Positions 45,055 through 57,334 of a DNA stretch of 64,000 nt are shown here, piece by piece. The notes under the pieces were generated by a model. That model searched no databases. It was not told the DNA's origin and saw only the letters and a program-made list of their open reading frames with translations. The translations under genes were made by a program, and so were the position numbers. Positions within the stretch are counted from its first letter, which is position 1; each line of letters begins with the position of its first letter. The DNA is from Venturia oleaginea. Its lineage: Eukaryota; Ascomycota; Dothideomycetes; Venturiales; Venturiaceae. Location: positions 558,001 through 622,000 of the forward strand of contig JABMLP010000015.1 in assembly GCA_013176395.1 (NCBI GenBank). The letters run 5' to 3'.

Positions 45055-45966
45055 TCGTCAGTACGAGTTGGGTAATGGAGTGGTGTTGGACTCACTAGAG
45101 GACGCTATTAGCACCTGTGCTTGCATTGGGCGAGCCTACGGCCGCTTGCGACGCCATCATCGAGCCGCCCGCCTTCTTTGACGCGATTTTGAGGCTGGTG
45201 TTGTGGTTTGGAAGAAATCTGCGATTCGCGAAAGTGATGTGAACCAGCACAAACGTCACCTTGATACTGTCAACACGTAAATAACCCACTAGGATTATTC
45301 GATGCTTCCAATCCAAATCTTTTCGCAAAATTAGTCCTTTCCCTCTCAGCAAAGTCTAAAGAGCATTAGCTCAACTATAATGGTTGTTCGTAATGAATTC
45401 ACCAACACTTGCAGTTTTCGTACACCTCACTTGATAATCCAAATTCCCTCCCCGCCTATTCTTCGTCGCAACATCAAAAGCCTCAATCTCTCCAGATCTA
45501 CCACTACTAACAACCTCAAAAACCTCCACCCTCCCACCAAAACCCCCATCCAGCCTTCCAAGCATATAAACAACCACATATCTCAACTCCAGACCAAAAA
45601 CGGTATATAAACCTTGAGAATATCACCTATACCCCACAATCTCAACCGACAATCACCTCTAGGTGAGAAATCTGCCGTCCAACTGACTTTAACAATTTGG
45701 AGGTCAGTAGATTGCGCGTTCTCAGATTGTCGTATTTGTTTATTTTATTTCGTACGCTAGCAGTAGTATCGGGCTTACTGTAGTTTGCCCCGGTCTTTGT
45801 ATCTACCGGAATATATAAATGAGGTTAGTTATTGTGTAGTGAATTAAGGTAGTTGGTAGAGTATAATCGGATTTTTGTGGTTCTAGCAGTATCGACAGTA
45901 GATATCACAAGATCCTAAACTTAAACCGTCCCAGTTAATCTTGACAGTCGAGATTTGGGAGAATAG
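45055..45966. other. Intergenic region
   Basis: Upstream side of the BTB pseudogene and downstream side of the F-box-like pseudogene. No gene seen; AT-rich after 45660. Confidence 0.5.
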
Positions 45967-46670
45967 TCAGATAAGATAACCTTGACATGTTTCGGGATAC
46001 TGCAGACTAGTCTTGATAATCGGAACTTCAACGAGGCTAACTCCGATCCCTGTCCCTTTGGTCAAGATGTAATGGCCTTTGCTACCATAGTTCGTGATTT
46101 CGATAGTCTTCAGATAGTGGAACGCAGCGAAAATGCGCTGTGCAAGTGTCTCGTCGGGAGGCGGGAGACTAAGCTGTTGGTCCCGAAAATTGAGGTAATC
46201 AAACTGTAGATGAATGGACTCAAAGCGGGACCGCTAAGCAGTGTCTATCAGCACATTTCCCTCTCTCGAGTGGTTGCACCAAGCGCGCCCGCCCAGAGCG
46301 TTCGCGAAGATCGTTTCTTGCTGTGTCCACAACCGTACGGGTCGCTTGAAGACGATATTTGCGGCCTCCTGGTAGATTTTCCGACAGGCGAGCAGCAGCC
46401 TAAGATCCCTACTAGATCGTGCAATAGGGCCATTGAGATTAACGCGCTGGTGTTGATAGAAGGCGATTTGATGAAGCTCAATGACGTCGCTCCGTGAACC
46501 TGGAACACATTTATAGACGATGACACGGACCTCTGTCGGCAGTTCCATAAATGGAGACGTTCGGCATGGTTCTTTTTCCTTTGATCTGGAGTGGCCTTCG
46601 CCTGGTCGGTCTCTATCGTCTTGTCGAAGACGGTGGTGTTGGCCATAGCAGCGATATTGTCCTCGTCCAT
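45967..46670 (-). pseudogene. F-box/2EXR-like protein pseudogene
   Basis: From ATG at 46670 (MDEDNIAAMANTTVFDKTI) the frame breaks in an A-rich run near 46580 and continues as SPFMELPTEVRVIVYKCV, the LPxEVRxxIY motif of fungal F-box-like/2EXR proteins. LRLLLACRKIYQEAANIVF follows, where such proteins keep an LxxCRxIyxEa motif. An in-frame TAG (46234-46236) interrupts, after which FESIHLQFDYLNFRDQQLSL and LKTIEITNYGSKGHY continue to a TGA at 45967. One indel and one nonsense codon are therefore present. Confidence 0.72.
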
Positions 46671-47422
46671 GGCTTGTGTGTGAGGGGAGTTTTGTAGATT
46701 TATGGAAGAGGCTTGTGTAAGAAGAAAAACCGGCCGCGACATGTAAGTCAAGCCTAAGTCGAACATAATTTGATGCAACCACCCGTGACTGTACCAAGAG
46801 ATTGGTAGGTTACGACTTAGTTTTAAGGTACTCTCAAATTATGATCGATACCGCTGTATTTCTAGAAAAATTGAACGTCTTCATTCCCGGAGTCTATCGA
46901 TATCGATATCAAAGTAGTGTCACGGAGTGTTGAGTTGAAGTAAGATCTCGGCGAATGTGAATTGATGATCTTACCACCACCACTCACCACATTTGATCAA
47001 CCTCGATTCCGCGGACGCTATTCGCTCCTGTGCTATTGGATGGATGAAATCAGATCGCTCGATCAATCCTTAGATGGGTTTCAAACCATGGTACCGACTG
47101 CCGCCCGTCGAAGCCTCGCTCGCGGGGTCGTTTCGCTAGCTTCGAGCACTTCGGACAAGAATGAGAATCATTTCACATCTGCTTGGGAAGAAGAGGCGTA
47201 GCTCAATCTAAGAGCTTGGGAGAGATGGCATAGCACATTAGCAGCCAACCTGTGGAAGAAGCACTGCCGGGGAGACCGTACGAAACCTTGGACGGTAACC
47301 AAGGCTTGTTCGAGCGAACAACAAGATTCAACGAAGTTTGTCGAACGAGTTTGATCAAGTATGTTCAAACTCTATCCATTGCCAGGAAAACGTTCTAACA
47401 TCTGACCCAGACCCTGTACAAC
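46671..47422. other. Intergenic region
   Basis: About 750 bp between divergent genes; no coding or repeat signal recognised. Confidence 0.5.
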
Positions 47423-48067
47423 ATGTCCGTACCACCACCACCTTCCTCTCGTCGAAGGAGCTCAGCAATCTCCACAAGCACATGCAGGATCCAATTCCAA
47501 TCATACTACTGCCGAGGCACCACAAATTCACCATGTACAAAATGTACAAAAGGGTGGATTACAGGGGCAGAAGAGATAGCACGGCACATACGCCAATGGC
47601 ATGAATGTACAAACCTCGCCATGGAGACATTCTATGAATGTCCAATCTCCTGTCATGGTGCTGCATTTGCCACGATGGGTGATTTGCTTTTGCACATCTC
47701 GCAGGAGCATCCGCAGAGGCTTTCTCAGCATGAAAGGACTGAACAAAGCCCTGCACCCGATGATATCGAGGGCGATACTGAGGGCGTGGAATTGGAGTCG
47801 GAGGAAGAAGGTCTCACTATGGTTACGTACAGGCAGATGTCTAGGGATGAGGGAACTTCGGAGGGGCGACAAAACTCCGTGAAGAGGCCTGCATCTGTAC
47901 AGGATGAGCGAAAAGACAGTGCTTGGTATGAGGACGGCATCATGCCCAGGGCGAGAAGTGAGCATGCTAACACGGGCGATGGAACACCAAAGAGACGGCC
48001 TTCGTCTCTTCCCGACGAGCGAAGAGACAGTGCTAGGAGTTTCAGTTTGAGCTGCAGTGTGCATTAG
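47423..48067 (+). CDS. Small hypothetical protein with C2H2-like zinc-finger motifs
   Basis: Intronless, 214 residues, ATG in a good context (ACAACATGT). Two possible zinc-binding units: PCTKC followed by RHIRQWHEC, and YECPISCHGAAFATMGDLLL followed by HISQEH, with C2H2-like order and spacing. The second half is acidic, then basic and Ser-rich, and carries a near-duplicated word: KRPASVQDERKDSA and KRRPSSLPDERRDSA about 35 residues apart. There is no signal peptide or membrane segment. I do not recognise the family; a nuclear protein is plausible from the zinc-finger-like motifs and basic tail. Confidence 0.6.
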   Translation: MSVPPPPSSRRRSSAISTSTCRIQFQSYYCRGTTNSPCTKCTKGWITGAEEIARHIRQWHECTNLAMETFYECPISCHGAAFATMGDLLLHISQEHPQRLSQHERTEQSPAPDDIEGDTEGVELESEEEGLTMVTYRQMSRDEGTSEGRQNSVKRPASVQDERKDSAWYEDGIMPRARSEHANTGDGTPKRRPSSLPDERRDSARSFSLSCSVH

Positions 48068-49403
48068 CAAAAATGAAATTTGTCACAATAGCGAAATGAC
48101 CGAGCGGTCCTCAATACTATTCACTTCGTGTCGACTAGGCTGTGAAGCAGCGGAACCTCGTCGGACAATGCAACACATTCGACTCCACCTCAACTCCACC
48201 TCAAAGCGTTCAGATTCTCAACCATTACATCATAGACACATGTCCCCACCGAAAGATCGTTCACTCTCATGTGAAAAGACACCATGATGGGAGCAATATC
48301 ATTTGCCTCCTTCGTACACAGTTTATGCCCTTTATGCATTTCATAGCATTATAATATTTTTGAAATGGGAAAGCCACCATTCAAGTATTATAGCCGGTTC
48401 CTGAGGTGAAGACTTCGACCCCTCCCAATTTATTTTAACTTGTCATCAGACCGAACATATCTACCACCTCTACTTTCACCTTTGTATGCGTCTTCTATAT
48501 CCTTCTTTCCAAAGCGATATAATCTTGTAGACCAAAGGATGTTTCAAGCAATGGATATAATCGATCTTTTGGTGCAGTTGAGGACATCGAAGTACCGTCT
48601 TCTCCAATGCAAGCTCAAGGTGATTATGGTGGGTTCGAAGGCTTGCTGGTGGTTTGGAAGGCTTGCGATTCGCGAAGGTTGGCGTCATCGTGTAGTCCGG
48701 CTCCCGTTAATAGAATCTCAAGGGCTGTAGGTTATTAGTAGGCATCGAAAAAATCCCATACCGCTTTCTGCGAACGGGTCCAGGAAATAAGCGCGATTGG
48801 ACTCTGATCGAATATGTAGTACTTATCCCACCCCTCTGTACTGAAGGGTGGGAGCCTGAGGTCGGTGTTGGTGTTCGTGGTTGGTGGCATTTCGGGAGCG
48901 TGGAGTTTACCAAGGGCTCCTGAGACTTGGCAGGGGAATAAAGCCAGTGACGATCGAACAGCAACCATCACGAACACCAATCACACCGATCAGACTCTGA
49001 GGGCATTATCGACGAATACCAATGCAGATATGTACAACAAGTACCCATGAGAGCACACCAAGGCGCGTACAAGTACTTAACGCGTCCCGTCCAAGACATT
49101 AGACTGACGATTAGATAGTCACCACACGAGGCATCATTCACAATCGCATTGCTCGCTGCTTAATCTACCGTATAGTCATACCTTCATTTCACCCCATCGA
49201 AGCACCACATTTTGCTGTACCGGGTTACGCCAATCGCCTTCAATCCACCCTCATACCACACCATTCGCCTTCAACCCACCCTCGTTCACGCCATTCGCCT
49301 TTAATCCCCCCTCATACCACGATACAATAAGCCGCATACAATACAATATTATGTCACCCCACAAAGAAAACACTGGAACGCACCTTCAAAGCACATTATA
49401 CAC
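48068..49403. other. Intergenic region
   Basis: No firm gene. An 81-codon minus-strand ORF (48735-48980, MVFVMVAVRSSLALFPCQVS) has no known motif. A short block at about 48640-48680 resembles sequence upstream of the BTB pseudogene. Near 49230-49310 CATTCGCCTTCAAYCCACCC-type words repeat three times. Confidence 0.45.
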
Positions 49404-52400
49404 TCATCCATGACGAAGCTTCGTTCTCTTAAGCATGTGAGGGACGTTCCTCATCAAGCTCTTCCAAGGGGCCCTCGCCTCCTGCTCGGATTCAAAGCTC
49501 ATATAGCCTGATCCGTCAACCGAGTTGTTCTGGTGCATCGCGAAAGGTGGCGTGAACTCGACATCTTGCAGGCTCTCGTCATCCAGCGGTGTCCCATCCA
49601 GCCCGTTGTCTTTGGGCGGAGCCTTTAGGCCCAAAAGCTGACCTGGCTTCCAAGGTCGAGGCCGATCCTGAAGCTGCAGCGTATGGAATGTGGACGTCGA
49701 CTCTCCTGACTCTCCTGACTCTCTTCGTTTCAAGCTGGGCATCATCTCCTTCAATGGAGGCTCGATCGAGGTATTTGGCGAACTGATTGTGCGGCTCAAC
49801 GGGCTGTATCGGATCATTTCCAGCTTCTCCGCAAGCGATAGTGCGCCCTCTTCCTCCTCATATGAATTGTCAGTGGTAGTGCTATCTGTTAGGTTTGAGC
49901 CCGCCCTCGTGGTAGCATCGATGGTGACAACTTTTCGCAAAGAATCGCTCCTTGGACTAGGCGCCACCCATACTCGGCTTTCAGGGTCAAATACCCCGAA
50001 TTGCGTCCGTGTGGATGATTTCCGAGGTGGCAGCGACATTTTTGTAGCTGGATCAAAGATGCCGACAGGCGATAGCGGAGTAGGCTGGACTATACTTGGT
50101 TTCGGCTCTGACTCTGATATCGGTTTGGTTGGCACCGTGTTCGTCGAGGTTTCTGTCTCTGATGTCGTGCCGCCACTCTCACTGCCGCGCAACATTTTCG
50201 AGGGCCGACGGAAAAGCGACCGAATCCGACTGCTACCATCCGAAACGTTCCTCTGATGACCCGCGCCATCTGACTTTTTCGAGAGATTTGTGAGTCGGGA
50301 GAATGACTTCTTGAGCCGAAGATGGCGCTGGGGCGATTCAACTTCAAGCTTTGGTGGTGGAGGGGGCGGAGACGGCGAGTTCTGTACCCCCTTCAATCCT
50401 CTGGCTCTGGACCTCAACTCTTCGATGGGGTCTTCTAGAGCGCTCAATGGACTTCGAGGCAAATCACTCCCATCCAAAGCTGGCGTTGAATTGAAACTCA
50501 ATTTATTGGGTCCCGGAATGGTCCGTGAGGCAATAGTCGGCCGCCCCACGTCGCTGGATTGTGATTGTGTCATCTTTGGGAACAGTGTCCAGACATGATC
50601 CTTTGTCTTAAGATCGCTGGTTGTTCTCGATCTGCGCAAAGCTGGCAGTACTTCTGCCATGCAGTCCAAAGATTTCGAACGGCCAACTGGGCGTCGGGGA
50701 ATGGGGGGCAGTTCTTTATCTGCTAGATTTCGAGGAGACGTCAAGCCAGATGAGATGGAAGGTCGCGAGGGAAGTTCTTTCCAACATCCCATACCCGGAC
50801 GCTGAGACACGGGGCTTGCGCTCACACCTGGACGCTGAGAAACCGGGCTTTCACTCACGCTGGGTGATGTGATGAACCCTACGCGAAGAATTGCTTCACG
50901 ATCAGATAGCACGTCGTCCTGATTGTAGCTGAGCACAGCAGACCGGGAACGGCGATGACTCATCGGCATCATGGGAATACCGTCCATCCACCTGAAAAAT
51001 TAGCGATTGCGATGGTTGAATCTCATTTGGAATACTTACCTCGACGTTCGCTCGTCTTTCCACGACCGTAGCCCGCCCGCACTCGCAGATCTCCTCAGTA
51101 CTCGGGCTGGTGGTGTTTCCATTACTCCAACTTCAGATGTATCATCGTACTCAGCAACCACTCCAACAGAAGGCATCTCCAGTATGCCCATCTCCGACGC
51201 AGCATCATGCCCCGAAACAACAATTGGTTGCATAGCAGCAACTGCCCTTCCAATACCCTCCACCTCATGATCCATCTCAGACAAATGATGTATAGAATTC
51301 ACCGGAGAAGGGAGGCGCCGTGGTACTAGTAGGTTGTCTTCGACGTCGGCATCATGCCACTTCTCGAGGAGACCCAATTCACTATTCTTGTTGCGAAGAG
51401 AATGCACCACTCGGTCGAATGTCGCTCTCGTCTCTCGCAGCTGTTTGACCTCCAAGTCATACAGTTCTTCTGCCGCTTCAACCTCTGGAAGATGGTCCGG
51501 TCTCGTGTCCGCCGAGCGACTCGAGCTCCGGTTGGTTGTAATTCTGCTTCCTGATCGCATGTCGCTGCATTGGCTTGTCGATCGGGCCAAGATGTCGCTT
51601 GGACTGAGGCCCACACTCTTCAACTCCACCATCTCCCTTGTCATTATGTCCAACTGTTCCATTAGATTATCATTGGTTTTGTGCAGCGTCTCAATCTCCT
51701 TCTGATGAGCACTCAGCTGTTCCGCAACGTCTGTCAAGGTTTCTGGCGATGCCCCTCGTTCTTGGTTGTTCTTGGCAACAATCTCTTCCAGATGGTGAAC
51801 TGTGGCTGCCCTTTCTTCGACTGCTACATTCAACTCGGTCTCGACCTTTTCAACCATCATCTCCAAATCCTCGTTTCGCTTCCGGACTTGGGCAAGCTCC
51901 ATCCGAAGGACCTGGATCTCAGTCTCGACTTCTGTCTTGACCGTCTCCGTGGCCGTCAGCTGCTCTCTCGTCGCTCTTAGCCAAACATCGACCTTGGCTT
52001 TGTCCTTCTCCATCTCTCGAAGATGCGTCTCAACTTCCTCCCGAGATGAAAGTGCCATGCGTGTCACCTCTTCCAACTCAACCTTCGCCTTCTCCGACTC
52101 TTTGAGGCTCTCCGACAGAGACAGAATCGACTTGTCCATTTCTTGAATACTTTGATGGGCCGATTGTAGCTCATCCTCGAGTTGGGTTACCCTCAAGCGA
52201 GAAGCGTCTAGATCGAGTTGCATGGAACGTTCTTGCTTATGGAGCTGGTTGAATTGCGTGCGTACCTCGATCTCAAGTTCAATCGCAGCGCACAGGCGAA
52301 AATTGACAACGCGAAGCTCCTCCTGGAGTTCTTTCTTGGCTGCTTCCAGTGATGATATTGTCTCTCCCCCCGACTGAATCGAGTCATGCCGAAGTGATTC

Positions 52401-53489
52401 GAGCTTCTTTTGGAGCTCCTGGTTGACGATGGCACTTGAGGCTTTGAGTGAGCTCAGCTGATCCTCGAATACTTCTTTCGAGCTGACCGCCGCCTGCAAC
52501 TGGTGTTCCAAGGTCAATTTCGAACTCTGAACCTTCCCAAGATCTTCCTCAATATTATGACGCGCCAACTTTGCGACTTCAAGTTCAGACCTCAACCCAA
52601 CATTCGCATCACCCAGTTCCTTGATCTGTGTGTGCAAGGCCACCTTTTCCTCTTCGATCTGCTTTTTCGAATCTTCCAGCGAAACGATTCTTGCATGTGC
52701 CTTTTGGCTCTCATCGTCCAGAGTCTTCGATTTCTCCCTCTCCAAATTATACTTTTCCCGCAGCAACGCCTGCGACTCAAACAATTTGTCCAGTTTCCGC
52801 CGCGTGATCTCCAGCTCTTCCTTCAAGCCCACGCGTGAAGCATCCATCTTTATCAGTCTAACTTCCCCATCATCAATTACCTCTTGGATCGAAGCCGTAT
52901 CATGCCACGGCGAAGTAAATCTTACTACACTTCTCTGGCTGGTGCTATCAGATCGAGGCAGCGTGGGCAGAGCTTTGTTGGGGGCCGGAGACTGTGGCGG
53001 TGATATCGGAACGCTCCCAGATCGGGCATGTGATGAATCCAATAAATTCCGTTGCTGCTGCTCCAAAAGATATTGATTCATTCGTGCTTTCGCAAGTGCT
53101 TTGGAATGCAAAGCTATATTTGCTTCTTTTACTGATATACGAACAGCCAATCGAAGCGCTAATTTTCGGAGGGAGGAAATCGACCTTTTCGCGTCTACTG
53201 CGCTTGCTTGTTGTTGTCGTAATTCTGACTGCAACGCGTTCCGCTGATTTCGAATCAAACCCAGGTGTCCGAGGTGTGATAAAGGCGACTCTGGACGGGT
53301 CAGAGGTATCTCTATTGGCATTTCTGCAATCGCATCGTGGAAAATGTCCTCTGTTTGGGTGGACACGGGGGAGGATTCGGCGGGTGTCCTCGCATGTGAG
53401 ACCGAACTCTCGACTCTTTTGGTAGAGATGTTCATAGGGCTGGGCGTCGATAACCTCAATCGCAACGAGCTGAGAACCAAATCCTCCAT
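49404..53489 (-). CDS. Large coiled-coil protein of unknown function
   Basis: Exons 53489-51040 and 50991-49404 with a 48-nt intron (GTAAGT...TTTTTCAG); 1345 residues from MEDLVLSSLRLRL. The frame is open upstream to 53561 but without an ATG. Residues about 75-650 are nearly continuous coiled coil, with heptads such as ELEITRRKLDKLFESQALLR and LEEVTRMALSSREEVETHL, one Pro/Ser gap near residues 170-200. The C-terminal half is Ser/Pro-rich and basic (MDGIPMMPMSHRRSRSAVLS, a PPPPPP stretch) with many potential phosphorylation sites. No catalytic domain is seen. Architecture suits a cytoskeletal, polarity or septum scaffold, but I cannot name a family. Confidence 0.82.
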
Positions 53490-54571
53490 AAGGCTGATCG
53501 GCAGCTCTTCATTCTCGAAATAGCAAGCAAAGGGATCATGAAAGAACGACAGTTGTCTCACGGAGGCACGGAGAAAAGTTCGTTGTTGTTTGCTGACAAG
53601 GTGATCCGCCTTCCAAGGTTGACTTCGTGTCCGGAGTCCGGGCAGCTTGGTATCTCAGAGAACCTTGCATGTTCTTCATCTGGCAGTCTGCAGGTTCGTC
53701 TATTGGTTATTGATTGCTGCGAGGTATGAGATTGGACATATGCGTTATGCGTACCTTTAATGCGGGTTCTGACATGAATATGCCCAATCATACCCTAGAT
53801 ATAATCTAAGCCCCTCATCTATCAAGACACGTCCGCGTGGCTAGCACGAGCAGGCCCGAGAGTTTTGGCAACCTACTTTATTCTTAAGGAAATAAAGATA
53901 CCATCGACTGAAACTGTTTTCCATGGATCACTGCCAGGACTGCGTTAGGTATCGGTGTTTTGGAAGAACGCCTGATAGCGATTTACGTACGATGGGTAGA
54001 GTTTACTAATCTTAGCGGAGTGTTTACTCGCATTTCTATTAGTAGTCTTGCCGTCCCGTTTACGGAATGGCAATGGACAGCAATAACATTCGGTATCGAT
54101 TTTATGTTGCTGATAATATTGCGGCCTCACGTGCTTGTGTTAATTGCCTAAGGTGTATAAGAAACTTTTGAAAAAGAAAGTGGACGTCCGCATGTGTCAA
54201 CTCGTCGTTAGCTCCCGCAAGAATATCCTTGCTGCAAGGATTTGATGGATCGATCACCAAAAACCTAGATAGAGAGGGGAAATCGATCTAGATACCTGGC
54301 AGAGTGGGCAGAGTCGTATATTATTCATGCCATTCTCATTCTGAATGATCGACATATGCTCAATGACACATTATCAGGCGAGAATTAATCTCGGCAAAAA
54401 AAAAAAAGGGAAGAGGTTGAAGCATAGGTTTGTCCAAACTCAAATTCCAATTGGCATTCGCAAAATCATGTGCCTAAAGCTCTATCAAGTACAAATCCAA
54501 CTCCATCAACTATCCAACCAGCGGAAAACACACACGGGTATCTCTTCACCACATCGCTGGAGCAGCAGCAT
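53490..54571. other. Intergenic region
   Basis: Promoter side of the coiled-coil gene and 3' side of the DUF3712 gene. No gene recognised; an A12 run at about 54397-54408. Confidence 0.5.
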
Positions 54572-55472
54572 CTACTGAATAATCAACTGCTTCATCTCAG
54601 CAGTCAACTCAATAGGAACATTGAAGTACTTGATCGTCTCCTTCAACCAAGACTCAGTAGCAACATCCACACCCATCAAGTTGATCTTCCCAGACGCAGT
54701 CTTCCCCTTAACGGTACCATTAACCTCGTGGTAGGAATCTCCACGGGGGATATCGAGATGGCCACGCTGCTCCGCGAGGACCAAACCAGCCTCATCCACG
54801 AACTCGAAGGTATTCTCGCCCAAGTCGATTTATAGGGGTGATGGATTGAAAATCTTGATTGTGTTCTTGAAACCGCCGTCGATTTGGACCGTCTTTACGA
54901 GTTCGGTCTTTGGGCCGTTCATGCCCAGTAACTCGACGTTCTTCTTGTAGACGATTTTGCTCTTCATGCCCAGGGCCTTGATGGTTCCTTGACCGTTCTC
55001 GAGGCGGAGGGTCAATTTCTCGTCGAGCTGGATGGATTTGACGAATGCTTGGTAGGCGACTTGGTCGATGATTTTGATGAGTTGTTTTGGGATGTTGACG
55101 ATTGTGCCTGAGGACTTTGTCTTTACTTCTGGGAGTTCTAGTTTTCCGAAGATGCCGGCTGGGCCGACCATGTCGACTGTTAGGGGGGATTGGGTGGCGC
55201 TGACGGGGCCGGTGTTGGTGACTTTTGATTCGATGGTCATCATGAAGGTGCTGGGTAGGGTGTTAGTGGTGCGTCATTGCGGGTGAGAAGTGTATTTGAG
55301 ATGTGAAAATGAGATACTTCTTGTCGAAGTGGGTGTGGATATTTATCGCTAGTAGGAAAAGTAAACTATATTCTGGTAGAGAAAAGACTTACTCTGGGGT
55401 AGCATCCTCAATCTTGATGAGAGAGACCTCCAACTTGGAGAGGTTGAGAATGGCTTGTACGATGGCGTCCAT
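54572..55472 (-). pseudogene. DUF3712 protein gene with a premature stop
   Basis: Exon 1 55472-55393, intron 55392-55251 (142 nt), exon 2 55250-54572. The frame is open over 252 codons except for TAA at 54830-54832 in NPSPL*IDLGENTF, where homologues continue. Features: MDAIVQAILNLSKLEVSLIK, then TFMMTIESKVTNTGPVSAT, VDMVGPAGIFGKLELPEV and, after the stop, GHLDIPRGDSYHEVNGTVKG. This is the beta-rich DUF3712 (LEA-2-like) domain found in many fungal membrane-associated or cell-surface proteins. The usual N-terminal membrane segment is absent. The truncated product would be 166 residues. A sequencing error or readthrough cannot be excluded because everything else is intact. Confidence 0.78.
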
Positions 55473-57334
55473 TTTGGCTGTTGATTGTGGTTTGTATTCT
55501 GGTATAGAAAGATAAGGTAGGTGCTGTGCTGTAGTGGATATCTCTGAGCAAGGGAAGTGAATCTTGTATGAGTGATGGGATCTAATCTTTTTTCTGGTCT
55601 CTGGGGGTGAGTATATATACAATTCCCCAAGGGAACCTGTTACGCACGTGAAGCAATAGCTGACATGAGCCAAGACCAGCCTTCTCGGCTGTTTCGTCCC
55701 AATGCACTCTGATGATTGCCCCGCGGCAGTGCCGAGGAAGGGGTAGTTGTTTTGAACATGAAAACATTTGATCGCGCGATGGTTCTTATTTGGGAGTTGG
55801 GACCATTACACTGGACCTGGAAATATTACTTCTAAAGAAACGCGGTTCTTCTGGTCGATGCTGTCTCTGCTGGCGGATATTATGCTATCACAGCATTTGC
55901 AGCAGGCAAGTCTCTACATCATAGAGCCTGCCGAAGTAAATAGTCAAGCTCTTCACATGCACGAGGTGCATAGTACGGCGCAGCAAACAAAACAGTGCAC
56001 TGTGCCTGTGATCTGCTGGGAAGCAACTTGCGCAGAGAGCTTTGGTTCAAGCTAGGGAATAAGAGCGCGGGTTCTACTTCCTACAGTGATAAAGTGTAGC
56101 TGCCCGACAGTGACTTCATAAGGCAGAAGCCAGATCACCATGCGGGACCGTGCGTTAGAGAGCATGAAATGTCCGTGCCTATTATGGGGCGGACTTACGT
56201 GCGGTTCCTGTTTTGTAAAAAATGTAACAAAGCGGTCGTGAGAAGCTGAAGGCAGCGGGAGCACATACTCATGTGGTGATTTTACTGTTAGAATGAAGAA
56301 CGAGGCCATAGAGCTGGCAACAAAGATATGCTGGATGTTCCTAAAGCCGAAGAACATTCTTCTGGAAAAGTCAGGCAGAAAAGGGGTGCTGAGGAGGATG
56401 TGTTTCAAAGCTAGGTTTCAAAATGCCCGAAACAGCGCGTTAGGCGCGAATGATTCGTGTTTCCAGTAAAGTGTAGGTAGAATACACACAATGGATGACC
56501 TGGAGTCGTTATCTTGAAGAGCCTCAGATGATTCGTGGTTTTTGACTCACCCATGAGGGGATCGTGTGCTCTTTTCCATCTTTTGACGGTAGCGGTACTG
56601 CGCGCAATATTAAGAATCCGAGCAAGTGCCTTTCCCGTCCCTTTGCCACGTGCGCCTAGGGGCTCATGGTGTCGAAAATAGACGTAACGTGTAGGCGGTA
56701 ATGTCTTTGAAACATGCGACTGGTGGCAGCGAATCCTACATGATCAGTGCTTGGATTGTGGGAGGTTAACGCGCTTTCCGGATTTGTGGCTGGTTCGCAT
56801 GTGAGAGTGATGTAGTACCATCACGATCCGTGCTTGGTTGCCTTCTCAGCATTTGGAACAGAGGGTATTGCTGATGATGATATTGACATTGTGGCGGAGA
56901 GACGTGAAGTTCAGAGAATCTCGGCCGTCTCAAGATTGGAGCGATGCTCTCTGGATTTGTTACTGGTTCGCATGTTAGACCGACGCACGAAGACAGTTCG
57001 TGATTGGATGCCTTCTCAGCCTTTCGAACAGGGTGACATTGTGGAGGAAAAACGTGGAGTGGAGAGAATCCCGGAAGTCTCAGGAGGATAGCGAATCGGC
57101 TTGCGCCAAGACCCGTCTAGTGTCGGCTTTCTACCCGGCACCTTTTCGACGACATACACCACATCATCTAGATAACCATCAGCATTATCTCCCGCTCATA
57201 CGCGTTTTCCATCTGCACTCAAACTTGAATTGATTTTTTACACCTATAACCTAAGTCAGGTATCCCACACTACTCGCGCAAATCTGAAACATGCTCTCAA
57301 TTAGTGAAGAAAGCCTTCCAGGAGTAGCATCACA
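55473..57334. other. Intergenic region with a tandem repeat
   Basis: No gene recognised over about 1.9 kb; a tandem duplication lies at about 56768-57092. Confidence 0.5.
56768..57092 (+). repeat. Two diverged tandem units of about 150-175 bp
   Basis: Shared words in the same order: GGATTTGTxxCTGGTTCGCATGT, GCCTTCTCAGC, GAACAG, GACATTGTGG, GAGAGAATC and GTCTCA. The second unit begins near 56945. Confidence 0.65.

Noticed and set aside
48735..48980. 81-codon minus-strand ORF with a hydrophobic start
   Set aside because: It looks faintly like a secreted peptide, but no intron signals, homology or cysteine pattern support it.
49690..50256. 188-codon plus-strand ORF
   Set aside because: Antisense to the Ser-rich exon of the coiled-coil protein gene.
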